A DNA stretch of 64,000 nucleotides from Carnobacterium jeotgali MS3 (GCF_000745125.1 NZ_JQNF01000007.1:124001-188000), one strand, 5' to 3'; shown: positions 49,501 through 62,837, counted from the first letter of the stretch. Notes: generated by a model not told the origin, from the sequence alone. A program made the numbers and translations.

Positions 49501-52341
49501 CTAAATCGTTTCATTTTGTACATCAACTATTTTAACAATATAAAACGATTCTGATTCTGGAATACTCATATTTAATTTTGATTCAAGCACTAAATTAGCT
49601 TCTTTTATCGCTTGATAATAAATAGAGTTTTTATCAATGGCTTCATCTGGCTGATTGAGTGGATCTTTAAATAAAACTCGTTCAATCACTCCAGCCATGT
49701 GCATCAACAACCCTATTTGAACACTGTTGCTGAGTGTTGTATTTAATTTTTCTTCAATAAATTCTGTGTAATCCCATAATATATTAATAAATTTACGGGG
49801 ATTTAAGAAGGTAAAGTAAGTAGCTAAATACTCTTCACAAAGCTGCTTTGTGTCCATTGACTTAGCGTAGTTTCCTTCAAGATATTGCTGTGCTAGAATG
49901 ACTTGTTTAACTTTTTCATCTCCAGAAGTTTGAAATAACTCTTCTAAAGAAAGATGTGGAACCTCTAAAGTTGTCTTTTGAACACCTGCAGTTGCTAACA
50001 CATGATACTCTTGAGCAATTTTTGAAACTTCTTCTTCCAATCCGACTAAAGAGACAGAAAAAACTTCAATTGTCTCATCAATAAAAGTTTCTAATACACT
50101 TTCTACACGTTGTTTTATTCGGATAGCGGTTCCTTCACCTGTTGAACAAATGGTAATAATGGCCTTTGGTTTATTGATTTCTTGCTGTTGAAACACAGGA
50201 GAAAGAGCTGTTTTTTCCTCAGGAAGATTGCTGTATCCTCTAAAGTTTTTCAAAGACCAGTAAACTTCATCTAATTGGTTATCCATTAAAGATGTTTTAC
50301 GCGCAGCTTCCAATACAAGCGGAGTCGTCACCATATCTAACATTTGGACAGCAATATCCGTTTCTCTCATCGCTTTTATGCCAAAAGTAGTTAATGAGCC
50401 CATATCGACTAACAACAGCACCCCTTTACCTTCGTTTACATTTCGAATAGCTTCAAGAACCAGTTTATAGGCTTGTTGCGGACTCATTTCCAGAGGCATA
50501 TCAACAGCTTCAATATTTTTAACATCTAACAATTTTGATACTACTTGCACCATACTCGTAGCTGTTGAGCGACCGTGTGCTGCAACGACTATTCCAACAT
50601 CTCCCAAATTATTTGGATCTTTTAAAGACACTAATAACATCGTTAAGTACCAACACTCTACTTCTGGCACAATAATTTGATAATTTTCTTTCATATGATC
50701 CTTAATCATAATGGCTACTTCATATTCTTTTTGATAATTTAAAATTATTTTATCTAATTCACTATTTTGTTTTATTTGCACAAAGCCTTCTTTAGACCGC
50801 TTGATAAATGAACTGAGATGAAGACTCATGGCATATAAAAAGTTTTGTTTAAACTTATAACCTAGATGTTCTTCCGCCATTTTCCATACTTCTTTTGTTA
50901 AAGTTATGACTTCTTGTTCAACAATATCTCTTAAGTTGTGTTCATTATTTGGAATCAATTGATTGGTTTTATAAAAGGATTTCAGATGAAGATTGATATC
51001 AGTCGTGATAAAATTTTCGATGTCTTCTTGTGTTAGCCCTTCATCTTTTAGCATCACGGCTTTATCTCCAATAATCTCATATAAATTAAACGGCAATTCA
51101 TAAGAATCTTTGTCTAAAATATAAACCGAATCTTTTGGCTGAATTATCATACGTGGTTCAAGATAATTGGAGATTTCATTTAATTCATCTCGATTTCTTG
51201 CAATATTGATTAGTCCTTCTTGTAATTCTCCTGTTAAACCATCCATATTGATCAACATTTCTTCGTTATTATCCATACTATTCAAAAAGGCTTTGGCACA
51301 AGCTAATTGGATGCTGGATTTTAATTGTCCAATATTTCCATAAGTGACACTTCCAAGCAATGCCTTGACGACGTCTTCTTCTACAACAATTCGTTTGTCG
51401 ATTCGTTTTGCTTCAATAGAAAGCAATAATTTAAGCAATTGTACACGTTCACTAGCAGGACGATCATTAAAAGCTGGCAATTGAATGGTAACGGGAATAC
51501 GTCTTACAAATGTTTTTAGCAAAGTCGAATTTGGATCTTCAGTTGTTGCACAAATAATTCTAACCTTGGCTGAATACCGTTTATCCGTTTCCCCCATTGG
51601 TTGAAACGTTCCTGTATCCATAAAATAAAAGAGCATTTCTTGTCCTTCAGGAGGCAATCGGTGAATCTCATCTAGAAATAACATATTATTGTCAGCTTTA
51701 AGCAATAAGCCTTCTTTTGCTTCTGTAGCTCCTGTATAGGCCCCTTTAGCATGTCCAAACAAATGAGACATCAACAATTGCGGATTTTGCGAATAGTCCG
51801 CACAGTTAAAGATGATCATTGATTGATTTGGTTCAATGATTCCTTTGTCTTGCGAATATTGATACATCGCATTCGCAAAAAAAGTTTTCCCAGAGCCCGT
51901 TGGACCAATTACTAAGCTGTTTAAGCCTTTAGGTGGATAAAAAATAGCTGCTTTTGCTTGCTCCATCTGGTTTTTCAAACTACCATTTGAGCCAATCATG
52001 TATTCAAATAAATTATGATCATTTTTTCTAGTATCTTCTTGTTGTTCTATTGTGGGTTCTTTTTTTATCAAGGTTTCATCTTTATAGGATTTTACAACTT
52101 TCGATAACGGCTTCCATTTTAAGCAACCACTGTCAATATATCGCACAGGTCTTCCTTCAAGTTTCGCTATCTTTCCTTCGCGAACTAAAAGATTCAACTC
52201 TTTACTTACATTATTGCGAATGATATTTAGCGCCTCAGAAATTTCAATAGTTGTCATTCCTGATCCGAATTCTATTTCATCACTAGTAAGGTTTTCAGTA
52301 TGATTTTTTACAAACTGATAAACTAAATCTTTTCTTTTCAT
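49501..52341 (-). CDS. LevR/ManR-type sigma-54 activator with PRD and EII-like domains
   Basis: This is a transcription activator for mannose-class PTS operons that works with RpoN. The 946-aa protein has an N-terminal helix-turn-helix (about 1-70), an AAA+ core with Walker A GPTGSGKT (146-153), the sigma-54 contact loop GAYTGA (200-205) and Walker B LFLDEIH (221-227). After that come a PRD, an EIIA-Man-like domain with VVAAHGRSTATSMVQVV, an EIIB-like segment with ITICSTGEGTA, and a C-terminal PRD with GLLMHMAGVIERVL. The phosphorylation sites couple it to PTS state. No -12/-24 promoter was recognised in this window. Confidence 0.9.
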   Translation of the reverse strand: MKRKDLVYQFVKNHTENLTSDEIEFGSGMTTIEISEALNIIRNNVSKELNLLVREGKIAKLEGRPVRYIDSGCLKWKPLSKVVKSYKDETLIKKEPTIEQQEDTRKNDHNLFEYMIGSNGSLKNQMEQAKAAIFYPPKGLNSLVIGPTGSGKTFFANAMYQYSQDKGIIEPNQSMIIFNCADYSQNPQLLMSHLFGHAKGAYTGATEAKEGLLLKADNNMLFLDEIHRLPPEGQEMLFYFMDTGTFQPMGETDKRYSAKVRIICATTEDPNSTLLKTFVRRIPVTIQLPAFNDRPASERVQLLKLLLSIEAKRIDKRIVVEEDVVKALLGSVTYGNIGQLKSSIQLACAKAFLNSMDNNEEMLINMDGLTGELQEGLINIARNRDELNEISNYLEPRMIIQPKDSVYILDKDSYELPFNLYEIIGDKAVMLKDEGLTQEDIENFITTDINLHLKSFYKTNQLIPNNEHNLRDIVEQEVITLTKEVWKMAEEHLGYKFKQNFLYAMSLHLSSFIKRSKEGFVQIKQNSELDKIILNYQKEYEVAIMIKDHMKENYQIIVPEVECWYLTMLLVSLKDPNNLGDVGIVVAAHGRSTATSMVQVVSKLLDVKNIEAVDMPLEMSPQQAYKLVLEAIRNVNEGKGVLLLVDMGSLTTFGIKAMRETDIAVQMLDMVTTPLVLEAARKTSLMDNQLDEVYWSLKNFRGYSNLPEEKTALSPVFQQQEINKPKAIITICSTGEGTAIRIKQRVESVLETFIDETIEVFSVSLVGLEEEVSKIAQEYHVLATAGVQKTTLEVPHLSLEELFQTSGDEKVKQVILAQQYLEGNYAKSMDTKQLCEEYLATYFTFLNPRKFINILWDYTEFIEEKLNTTLSNSVQIGLLMHMAGVIERVLFKDPLNQPDEAIDKNSIYYQAIKEANLVLESKLNMSIPESESFYIVKIVDVQNETI

Positions 52342-52489
52342 TTAGCTACCTGCTTTCTTTTAGTCTTAATCGCTTACAGTCTATCACAAATAAACGGCTT
52401 TGTATCCTAATATTTGATACAGTAAAATTTGTGTATCAAATCTGGTGTTAATGTTCATTTTTTGTTCACAACCACAAGTGATTTTTTTG

Positions 52490-52749
52490 GGCTCTATACT
52501 TTTTAGTGTTGATAGATGAATTTAGTTCATGCTTCACACTTCTGGAGGAATAGGATTGCTTGTCGCCCTGTAGAAAAATGAAAGGGTAGCACTGTGGGCA
52601 CTCATGCCCAAGTCTATCATGTTTGTAAGCAGCTGAAGCAGCAACAACCATGACAACTTTAGGCTTAAGACGGTACCAGGGCTCTTACAAGCAAATACGT
52701 CTATTCCGAAAGAATTTTTAGAAGCAGCTACATCATTTAAAGAAAAGAG
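52490..52749 (+). mobile_element. MITE-like repeat, copy B
   Basis: The left end GGCTCTATAC...TTTAGTGTTGATAGA and the right end (reverse complement, degenerate) match copy C. The conserved stem arms lie at 52547-52570 and 52677-52707. The centre contains a different sequence, with a TGGGCA/TGCCCA hairpin. The flanks (TTTTTTTG and AAAAAAAC) do not match, so any target duplication is lost. It sits between the LevR-type gene's upstream region and the eno terminator, five bases from that terminator. Confidence 0.75.
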
Positions 52750-52753
52750 AAAA

Positions 52754-52795
52754 AAACACTTCATTAGTTGCGTTGCCTCAACTAATGAAGTGTTT
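52754..52795 (-). terminator. Terminator of the glycolytic operon (after eno)
   Basis: AAACACTTCATTAGTTG (52754-52770) pairs perfectly with CAACTAATGAAGTGTTT (52779-52795). On the minus strand it is followed by a T-rich tract into the adjacent repeat. It is the strongest hairpin in the neighbourhood. Confidence 0.78.
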
Positions 52796-52827
52796 CTCTA
52801 TTCAAGAATTTAGTTTAACTTAAATTC

Positions 52828-54126
<1,299 letters not shown>

Positions 54127-54325
54127 TTAATTTCTCTCCTTTGAGTATAAAAAATTTTTAGTGCCAGGGCTTTGCCCATAGCTACATTTTAATGAGTTTA
54201 CTTGCTAAATGCAAACACTTTAAGCATTGTCTAGCAGTTTCTTTTATTAATCTTATTAATGGAAAGAATTTATGCAAAGTCTGCAGCTTTTACATCATTT
54301 TCTTTCGCATAATATTTAGTTTAAT

Positions 54326-55854
54326 TTACTTTTGAATTAAAGATACGCCAGTCATTTCAACTGGTTTTTCAATGTTTAGTAAATCTAACATTGTTGGTGC
54401 AATATCAGCTAGACGTCCGCCTTCACGTACTGTTGCTCCTTCTTTAGTTACAATTACAGGAACAGGAACAGTTGTATGAGCTGTATGCGGCTTGCCTTCA
54501 GGTGTTGTCATTGTATCTGCATTACCGTGATCGGCAAAGATAATAGCATATCCACCTTTAGCAGTAATTGCATCAACTACACGACCTAAGTTTTCATCAA
54601 CAGCTTCAATCGCTTTGATTGTTGGTTCAAGCATACCTGAGTGTCCAACCATATCCGGGTTAGCAAAGTTTAAGATAATTGCATCATGTTTATCCGCTTC
54701 AATATCTGCCACTAAAGCATCCGTTACTTCATAAGCACTCATTTCAGGTTTCAAGTCATATGTTTCCACTTTTGGAGATGGAATTAAGATACGATTTTCA
54801 CCTGGAAATTCTTCATTACGTCCACCATTCATAAAGAAGGTAACATGTGGATACTTTTCAGTTTCCGCAATACGCAATTGAGATAACCCTTCATTTGAAA
54901 GAACTTCGCCAATAACATTTTTCAAGGCTACTGGTGGGAATGCTATTTCAGCTTTGATACTTGGGTTATACATTGTCATCGTAACAAGTTTAAGATTTTG
55001 TGCTCTTTGTCCACGATCAAAGAATGTCCATTCATCATCAGTAATAGCATTTGATAATTGAATTGCACGATCCGGACGGAAGTTGAAGAAAATAATAGAA
55101 TCATTATCTTGTAAAGTTGCTACAGGTTTTCCGTCTTTTTCAATAACGGTTGGCATAACAAACTCGTCAAATTTTTCTTTGTCGTAGCTTGCTTGAACAG
55201 CAGCTAGTGCACTAGTTGCTTTTTCGCCTTCGCCATGAGCAATAGCATTATAAGCTTTTTCTACACGTTCCCAGCGTTTGTCGCGATCCATTGCATAGAA
55301 ACGACCAGAAATAGTGGCAATTTCACCTGCTCCGATTTCTTTGATTGCTTCTTCTAATTGCTCAACATAGTTGATTCCAGAATTAGGAGAAACATCACGT
55401 CCGTCAAGGAAAGCATGAACATAAATGTTCGGAACGCCTTTTTCTTTAGCTGTTTTGATTAATGAAATCAAATGATTGATGTGACTATGCACTCCACCAT
55501 CTGATAATAATCCAAACAAATGCAAATTAGATTGGTGTTTAATTGTACTATCCATTGCATCGCTTAAAACAGGGTTCGTTTGGAATTCGCCATCTTCAAT
55601 TGCTTTATCAATACGTGTTAAGCTTTGATATACAATACGTCCAGCTCCAATATTTGTATGTCCTACTTCAGAATTCCCCATTTGACCTACTGGAAGACCA
55701 ACGTCTAATCCAGAAGCTTTTAATGTACTATGAGGGTATTTTTCTAAAAGACGATCAAAATTTGGTTTTTTAGCTTGAGCTACGGCATTACCCATAACTT
55801 CATGACGCCATCCTAATCCATCAAGAATGATAATAGCTACTGGTGCTTTTGTCA

Positions 55855-55855
<1 letters not shown>
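54326..55855 (-). CDS. gpmI: 2,3-bisphosphoglycerate-independent phosphoglycerate mutase
   Basis: It converts 3-phosphoglycerate to 2-phosphoglycerate using Mn. The 509-aa alkaline-phosphatase-superfamily protein has the phosphorylated Ser62 in [23 protein letters not shown], and the metal-binding [12 protein letters not shown] and FADHGNAD. Its start codon overlaps the tpiA stop by one base, so the two are coupled. Confidence 0.96.
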
Positions 55856-56640
<785 letters not shown>

Positions 56641-57828
56641 TTATTTATCTGAAATAGATGCTACGCCTGGAAGTTCTTTACCTTCAAGGTATTCTAATGA
56701 CGCTCCGCCACCTGTAGAAATGTGTGTGAATTGATCTGCAAAACCTAATTGCATTGCTGCAGCTGCAGAGTCTCCACCACCAATGATAGTCGTTGCATCT
56801 GTTAAGTTAGCAATTGCTTCACAGACTCCAACTGTACCTTGAGCAAAGTTAGACATTTCAAAAACACCCATTGGTCCGTTCCATACAACTGTTTTAGCAC
56901 CTTGTAATTCTTTAGTGAATAATTCAATTGTTTTTGGTCCAATATCAAGACCCATTTGATTAGCTGGTACAGCACCATCATGAATTTCAGTTGGTGTGTC
57001 ATTGCTGAATTCTGGAGAAGTAACAGAATCAATTGGTAAGACTAATTTGTCTCCGCCTTTTTCAATCAATGTTCTAGCTAACTCAATTTTATCTTCTTCA
57101 ACTAATGATTTACCAATTTCAATGCCTTTAGCAGCGTAGAAAGTGTAAGTCATTCCGCCTCCGATAAGAACTTTATCTGCTTTACTTAATAGGTTTTCAA
57201 TAACACCAATTTTATCACTAACTTTTGCTCCACCTAAAATAGCCACAAACGGACGTTTAGGTTCATCAACAGCGCCACCGATAAATTTGATTTCTTTATC
57301 CATTAAGAAACCAGCAGCTGATTCAAGATTTGAAGCAACTCCTACGTTAGAAGCATGTGCACGGTGAGCCGTACCAAATGCATCATTAACGAAAACGTCG
57401 CCTAAGCTTGCCCAGTATTTGCCAAGTTCAGGATCATTTTTGCTTTCTTTTTTACCATCAACATCTTCAAAACGTGTGTTTTCAAATACTAATACATCTC
57501 CAGCATTTAAGCCTTCGATAGCACTTTCTAATTTTTCGCCACGTGTTTCAGGTACAAATGTAACGTCTTTTCCTAATAATTCGCTTAAACGTTCAGCGAC
57601 TGGACGTAAACTTTTGCCTGCTTTATCTTCTTCAGTTTTTACTTTACCTAAGTGAGAGAATAAAATAACTTTCCCACCTTGTTCAATAACATATTGAATA
57701 GTTGGTAATGCTGCTTGAATACGGTTGTCATTAGTAATAACGCCGTCTTTCATTGGAACATTAAAGTCTGCACGTACTAAAACTTTTTTACCTTTTAAGT
57801 CTAAATCAGTTACAACTTTTTTCACCAT
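56641..57828 (-). CDS. pgk: Phosphoglycerate kinase
   Basis: It makes ATP from 1,3-bisphosphoglycerate. The 395-aa two-domain enzyme has the substrate segment [36 protein letters not shown], and the nucleotide-binding WNGPMGVFE and GGGDSAAA. It begins 125 bases after gap, across a hairpin at 57884-57916. Confidence 0.97.
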   Translation of the reverse strand: MVKKVVTDLDLKGKKVLVRADFNVPMKDGVITNDNRIQAALPTIQYVIEQGGKVILFSHLGKVKTEEDKAGKSLRPVAERLSELLGKDVTFVPETRGEKLESAIEGLNAGDVLVFENTRFEDVDGKKESKNDPELGKYWASLGDVFVNDAFGTAHRAHASNVGVASNLESAAGFLMDKEIKFIGGAVDEPKRPFVAILGGAKVSDKIGVIENLLSKADKVLIGGGMTYTFYAAKGIEIGKSLVEEDKIELARTLIEKGGDKLVLPIDSVTSPEFSNDTPTEIHDGAVPANQMGLDIGPKTIELFTKELQGAKTVVWNGPMGVFEMSNFAQGTVGVCEAIANLTDATTIIGGGDSAAAAMQLGFADQFTHISTGGGASLEYLEGKELPGVASISDK

Positions 57829-57883
57829 TAAAGATTCCTCCTGTATCGAGCAATTATGTGTAAATACTAATCTTTGAAAAAAG

Positions 57884-57916
57884 AAAAGCGAGGAAGCGCG
57901 CTGCCTCCCCGCTTTT
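57884..57916 (-). terminator. Hairpin between gap and pgk (terminator or processing site)
   Basis: On the minus strand AAAAGCGGGGAGGC pairs with GCTTCCTCGCTTTT around a GC-rich loop, followed by T-rich bases. In many firmicutes the cggR-gap part is more abundant than downstream genes, and such hairpins may attenuate or protect ends. Confidence 0.55.
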
Positions 57917-57953
57917 ATTATTTTCTATCCTAATTTAAGTTTCTCTTTAAAGA

Positions 57954-58994
<1,041 letters not shown>

Positions 58995-58999
58995 TTATT

Positions 59000-60037
59000 T
59001 TAAAGGGTTATCCCTGTTAAAATCTCGTTAGCAGCACCCTCATCTGTGATGAGCCACGTATGGCGAGGTGCGTTTTTCATATGAGCTTCAATTGCTTCTG
59101 CTTTAGATTTACCGCCAGCTATCGCAATCACACTAGCAATATTTGCTAAGTTATTTGATTGCATCCCAATGCGTGGTATTTTATAAACCACTTCACCAGA
59201 CTGATTGTAAAATTCTCCAAAGGCTTCCCCAACTGCAGCTTTATTTTTAATCAGAGCTAGAACTTCTTCGTTCATCCCTCTGCGTTCTGCCATATGCATA
59301 GCTTCTCCTATGCCATATAAAACACAATTGGCATCATCGACCATTTTAAGGGTCTTTTTTATACCAGGTTCTTGTAAAAGTGGTTTATATGTTTCTTCAC
59401 TTACTTGTTCTGGAACATAGAGAACCCGATTTTCGCCACCAGTTTTTTGTGCCATTAAAGCGCTAATGGAATTCGCTTGAATATCCACCGATTCGCCTAA
59501 ACCGCCTCTAGCTGGAACAAAAATCAACTTTCTTTTTCTCGAGAGAGTTTCATTCATTTGATTTGCTACTTCTGCCATAGTTGTACCGCCCATTACAGCA
59601 ACAATATTGTTTCCTTCTGGGAGTAAAAAATCTAGAGCTTCTAATGTAGCATGACCTATTTCCTCACGCAGTTTAACCTGTTCATCTACGTTACCTGAAA
59701 TGATCACACAATGTTCAATCTCCAAATAAGATGCAAGTTGTTTTTCTTTCTCTTTCATCCCCAATAGTTGACCCATTAATTGATCTAATTGGTGATAAAT
59801 GGATTCGCCTTTTTCAGTCAATTCCATTCCCATTTTTGAAGTTTTTATTAATCCTTGCTTCTTTAATCCTTCTGATTCTGTACGAAGAACACGTTCTGTA
59901 ATTCCCATACGATCAGCTAAAACTCTTCTGCCGACTGGACCCATTAAAAAGACATTGCGCAAAATGTGGTAACGATTTTGAAGTGTATACATGATATCTG
60001 GAATGACTTCTTCAACAACTGATAATACATTTTGCAT
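59000..60037 (-). CDS. cggR: Central glycolytic genes regulator CggR
   Basis: This SorC-family repressor of the gap operon responds to fructose-1,6-bisphosphate. The 345-aa protein has an N-terminal helix-turn-helix (RRVLADRMGITERVLRTES) and a C-terminal sugar-phosphate domain with IVAVMGGTTMAEVA and IAGGKSKAEAI. It heads the operon. Direct repeats at 60059-60092 are a likely self-operator. Confidence 0.94.
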   Translation of the reverse strand: MQNVLSVVEEVIPDIMYTLQNRYHILRNVFLMGPVGRRVLADRMGITERVLRTESEGLKKQGLIKTSKMGMELTEKGESIYHQLDQLMGQLLGMKEKEKQLASYLEIEHCVIISGNVDEQVKLREEIGHATLEALDFLLPEGNNIVAVMGGTTMAEVANQMNETLSRKRKLIFVPARGGLGESVDIQANSISALMAQKTGGENRVLYVPEQVSEETYKPLLQEPGIKKTLKMVDDANCVLYGIGEAMHMAERRGMNEEVLALIKNKAAVGEAFGEFYNQSGEVVYKIPRIGMQSNNLANIASVIAIAGGKSKAEAIEAHMKNAPRHTWLITDEGAANEILTGITL

Positions 60038-60058
60038 AAGCGACCTCTTTCCACGTTG

Positions 60059-60092
60059 GACGCTTTGTGACCGCGTTAGTCGTTCGGCGACC
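60059..60092 (-). promoter_or_regulatory. Candidate CggR operator (tandem direct repeats)
   Basis: On the minus strand two direct repeats, GGTCGCCGAACGAC and GGTCACAAAGCGTC, sit with their starts 20 bp apart. They lie between the promoter (60215-60243) and the cggR start, the position where CggR operators with direct repeats block transcription in B. subtilis. A partial third GGTCGC overlaps the start. The site is inferred, not known. Confidence 0.55.
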
Positions 60093-60214
60093 CTTGTTAC
60101 TTAAAAAAACAAGAGATACGAAATGAAAAACAAACTATCAGTTTCCTGTTGCTGTTTTCTTATCATTCTTCAATAGCATTTAAATTAACACTATTACCAT
60201 CTCTCACATCAATG

Positions 60215-60243
60215 ATTGTACCAGTTAACTCCTTAAATTTCAA
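60215..60243 (-). promoter_or_regulatory. Candidate sigma-A promoter of the cggR operon
   Basis: TTGAAA (60238-60243), a 17-nt spacer and TACAAT (60215-60220) on the minus strand. It would give a leader of about 170 nt containing the direct repeats. Confidence 0.6.
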
Positions 60244-60309
60244 CTATTATGTTTCTAAATCTTACATTAACTACTATATAAGTAATTTGATCTTTGCACT
60301 TTTATTTAA

Positions 60310-60837
60310 TTAAATACGTGCTTCAATCAAATCTTTAAGTTCTTGTGGTGTAATGTGTTCATCAAAGATTTCTTTTTCAATAAAGACGGTAGGAACAAAT
60401 ACAACTTTTGCTTCATTGGCTTCTTCTACAATGCCTTGGGCTGCCATTTCATTTGATTGTAAAGATAGTCCTCTTTTTTCTTCGGCATACTCTGCAATTG
60501 CATCAAAATCTCCTAGATTTCCCCATTCATCCTGATGTGCGAAAAAATAATCTATTTCTTCAAGCGCTTTTTCGGGATTGGTATAATCTAAATAACGATG
60601 AAGAACATTTCCTTTTTTCAAACTTGGCTTTTCTTTATCAAAATGTTTAATGACTCGTTGGACTTTCCCTGCTGAAACGTACTCTGCTAATAAGTCTTTT
60701 GAGTCTTCATACCACATTTTGCAATACGGACATTTCAAATTAATAAATTCAATTACTTTAACGGGAGCGTCCTCGCTTCCAATTTTAATTCCAATGGTTG
60801 TATTTACTTTTTCTGCTTTAATCGTACTTATGTCCAT
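60310..60837 (-). CDS. DsbA-family thioredoxin-like protein
   Basis: The 175-aa protein has a CPYC active site (36-39) in INLKCPYCKMWYE and a cis-Pro segment VFVPTVFI. There is no signal peptide, so it is probably cytosolic. It looks like a thiol-disulfide oxidoreductase of the Thioredoxin_4 type and its substrate is unknown. The start ATG follows AAAGGAGG. It sits alone between cggR and clpP. Confidence 0.86.
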   Translation of the reverse strand: MDISTIKAEKVNTTIGIKIGSEDAPVKVIEFINLKCPYCKMWYEDSKDLLAEYVSAGKVQRVIKHFDKEKPSLKKGNVLHRYLDYTNPEKALEEIDYFFAHQDEWGNLGDFDAIAEYAEEKRGLSLQSNEMAAQGIVEEANEAKVVFVPTVFIEKEIFDEHITPQELKDLIEARI

Positions 60838-60910
60838 TAATTTAAAACCTCCTTTATTTTACTAACTAAATTTATTATACCGCTAATTTTAATGCGATTA
60901 AACGTTTTAG

Positions 60911-60946
60911 CCTTATTATTTCTTTTCTACTAAAGAAATAATAAGG
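60911..60946. repeat. Perfect 15-bp inverted repeat with 6-nt loop
   Basis: CCTTATTATTTCTTT (60911-60925) pairs perfectly with AAAGAAATAATAAGG (60932-60946). It lies 74 bases upstream of the DsbA-like start on the minus strand and has no T-run right after it. It may be an mRNA leader structure or an operator. Confidence 0.5.
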
Positions 60947-60990
60947 TGTTTGGTAGATGCTATTGATTCATCTACATAAAATTCCAAACA

Positions 60991-61021
60991 AAAAAAGAGA
61001 CTGATTTCTCAGTCCCTTTTT
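60991..61021 (-). terminator. Terminator of clpP
   Basis: AAAAAGGGACTGAG with CTCAGT(CTC)TTTTTT type pairing around a short loop on the minus strand, about 17 bases after the clpP stop. Confidence 0.7.
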
Positions 61022-61038
61022 CATTTCTACTCAGTTTA

Positions 61039-61632
61039 TTAGCTTAAAGATGAGTTGTTTTCCATAATTTCGTCAATCAAACCATATGCTTTTGCATCTT
61101 CTGCAGACATGTAGTTATCACGATCTGTATCACGTTGGATAACTTCAATTGGTTGACCTGTACGTTCTGACAAAATTTTATTTAAACGCTCACGTGTTTT
61201 CAAAATATGACGAGCAGCAATTTCGATTTCTGTCGCTTGTCCTTGTGATCCGCCTGATGGTTGGTGAATCATGATTTCAGCATTTGGCAAAGCATAACGT
61301 TTGCCTTTAGTACCAGCTGTTAATAAGAAACTTCCCATTGAAGCAGCCATTCCCATTGCTATCGTTTGTACATCTGCTTTAATAAAGTTCATTGTATCAA
61401 AAATAGCTAATCCAGCTGTTACACTTCCACCTGGAGAATTGATGTAAATATAAATATCTTTTTCAGAATCTTGTGCGTCTAAAAATAAAAGCTGAGCGAT
61501 TACAGCATTTGCTAAATCATCGTCTACTGGACCACTTAACATAATAATACGGTCTTTTAAAAGACGAGAATAGATATCATAAGCACGTTCACCTCTTGAT
61601 GACTGTTCGATTACTGTAGGGATTAAGTTCAT
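61039..61632 (-). CDS. clpP: ATP-dependent Clp protease proteolytic subunit
   Basis: ClpP is the serine peptidase chamber that works with ClpC/ClpX/ClpE and degrades SsrA-tagged and stress-damaged proteins. The 197-aa protein has the catalytic Ser98 (GMAASMGS), His123 (MIHQPSGG) and Asp172 (DTDRDN). ATG follows GAGGAGG. A CtsR box overlaps its promoter. Confidence 0.97.
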   Translation of the reverse strand: MNLIPTVIEQSSRGERAYDIYSRLLKDRIIMLSGPVDDDLANAVIAQLLFLDAQDSEKDIYIYINSPGGSVTAGLAIFDTMNFIKADVQTIAMGMAASMGSFLLTAGTKGKRYALPNAEIMIHQPSGGSQGQATEIEIAARHILKTRERLNKILSERTGQPIEVIQRDTDRDNYMSAEDAKAYGLIDEIMENNSSLS

Positions 61633-61712
61633 AATTTTGCTTCCTCCTCAAATATACATTTCTTTATTGTGTAAATAATTTATCTACTTATTAAGTTACT
61701 ACTTGTATTTTA

Positions 61713-61736
61713 CTTCATTGGTCAATAAAGGTCAAT
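61713..61736 (-). promoter_or_regulatory. CtsR operator overlapping the clpP promoter
   Basis: On the plus strand the tandem heptads GGTCAAT-AAA-GGTCAAT (61720-61736) match the CtsR consensus (two GGTCAAA-type repeats three bases apart). The minus-strand promoter has a TTGACC -35 box that overlaps the first repeat and a TAAAAT -10 box 17 nt on. This predicts heat- and stress-induced clpP controlled by CtsR. Confidence 0.8.
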
Positions 61737-61856
61737 TTTTTTGTTCGTTGTTTTTTCCAACTAAACGGTCTTTATTAATCCTTAATTTACCGATTGATAA
61801 AACAAGTATAACACAAAAAATAATTCAAAAAATTTAAATGAATAGAACAGCTTTTG

Positions 61857-62837
61857 CTATTCGCCCAGAATATCCTTGTTGTTTTCTTCGAATTCATCAA
61901 GTAAGATTCGTGCTTCATTCGTTGTCTCTGATTCCATTAACTGCACTCTTAAATCACTCGCTCCGCGAATACCTCGGACGTATATCTTAAAGAAGCGACG
62001 AAGAGGTCTAAATGAGCGTGGTTCATCAACTGTATATTTATCAAAAAGATCTAAATGCAATCTAAAAAGTTCCAACAGCTCTTTACTGCTATGTTCTCTC
62101 GGTTCTTTTTCAAATGCATAAGGATTTTGGAAGATACCTCTCCCAATCATAACTCCATCTACACCATATTCCTCAACCAACTTCAATCCCGTTTCGCGGT
62201 CTGGAATATCTCCGTTAATTGTCAACAGCGTTTGCGGTGCAATTTCATCTCGTAATTTTTTAACTTCTGAAATCATTTCCCAATGAGCAGCACCTTTACT
62301 CATTTCTTTTCTTGTCCGCAAATGGATAGAAAGATTCGCAATATCTTGTTCAAAAATATGTGTCAACCAATCACGCCATTCCTCGATATTTGTATATCCA
62401 AGGCGCGTCTTAACACTTACCGGCAAGCCGCCTGCTTTTGCTGCTTGAATTAACTCAGCAGCTACTTCTGAACGACGAATAAGGCCACTGCCTTTTCCTT
62501 TTCCAGCTACATTTGGTACCGGACAACCCATATTGATATCGATTCCTTTAAAACCTTCTTCTGCCATGCCAATACTCATTTGTCGGAAGTATTTTGGTTC
62601 GTCTCCCCATATATGAGCTACTAGTGGTTGTTCATCTTCAGTGAAAGTTAAACGCCCACGTACACTATCGCGTCCATCTGGATGACAATAACTAACGGTA
62701 TTTGTAAATTCGGTAAAGAATACATCCGGTCTAGCTGCTTCACTGACTACATGTCGAAAAACAACATCCGTAACATCTTCCATCGGTGCCAATATAAAAA
62801 ACGGACGTGGCAAATCTTGCCAAAAATTTTCTTTCAT
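61857..62837 (-). CDS. dus: tRNA-dihydrouridine synthase
   Basis: This FMN enzyme reduces uridines in tRNA loops. The 326-aa protein has the TIM-barrel start [19 protein letters not shown], the segment [22 protein letters not shown] with the catalytic Cys, VKTRLGY, NGDIPD and [14 protein letters not shown]. It is of the Dus family, but the exact subtype (A, B or C) is not clear to me. ATG 62837 follows GAGGATCG. No cotranscribed partner was seen. Confidence 0.93.
   Translation of the reverse strand: MKENFWQDLPRPFFILAPMEDVTDVVFRHVVSEAARPDVFFTEFTNTVSYCHPDGRDSVRGRLTFTEDEQPLVAHIWGDEPKYFRQMSIGMAEEGFKGIDINMGCPVPNVAGKGKGSGLIRRSEVAAELIQAAKAGGLPVSVKTRLGYTNIEEWRDWLTHIFEQDIANLSIHLRTRKEMSKGAAHWEMISEVKKLRDEIAPQTLLTINGDIPDRETGLKLVEEYGVDGVMIGRGIFQNPYAFEKEPREHSSKELLELFRLHLDLFDKYTVDEPRSFRPLRRFFKIYVRGIRGASDLRVQLMESETTNEARILLDEFEENNKDILGE

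Noticed and set aside
52466-52764. Two minus-strand reading frames of 61 and 76 codons within repeat copy B
   Set aside because: They fall within the structured repeat, have no ribosome binding site, and their sequence is not kept in copies A and C.
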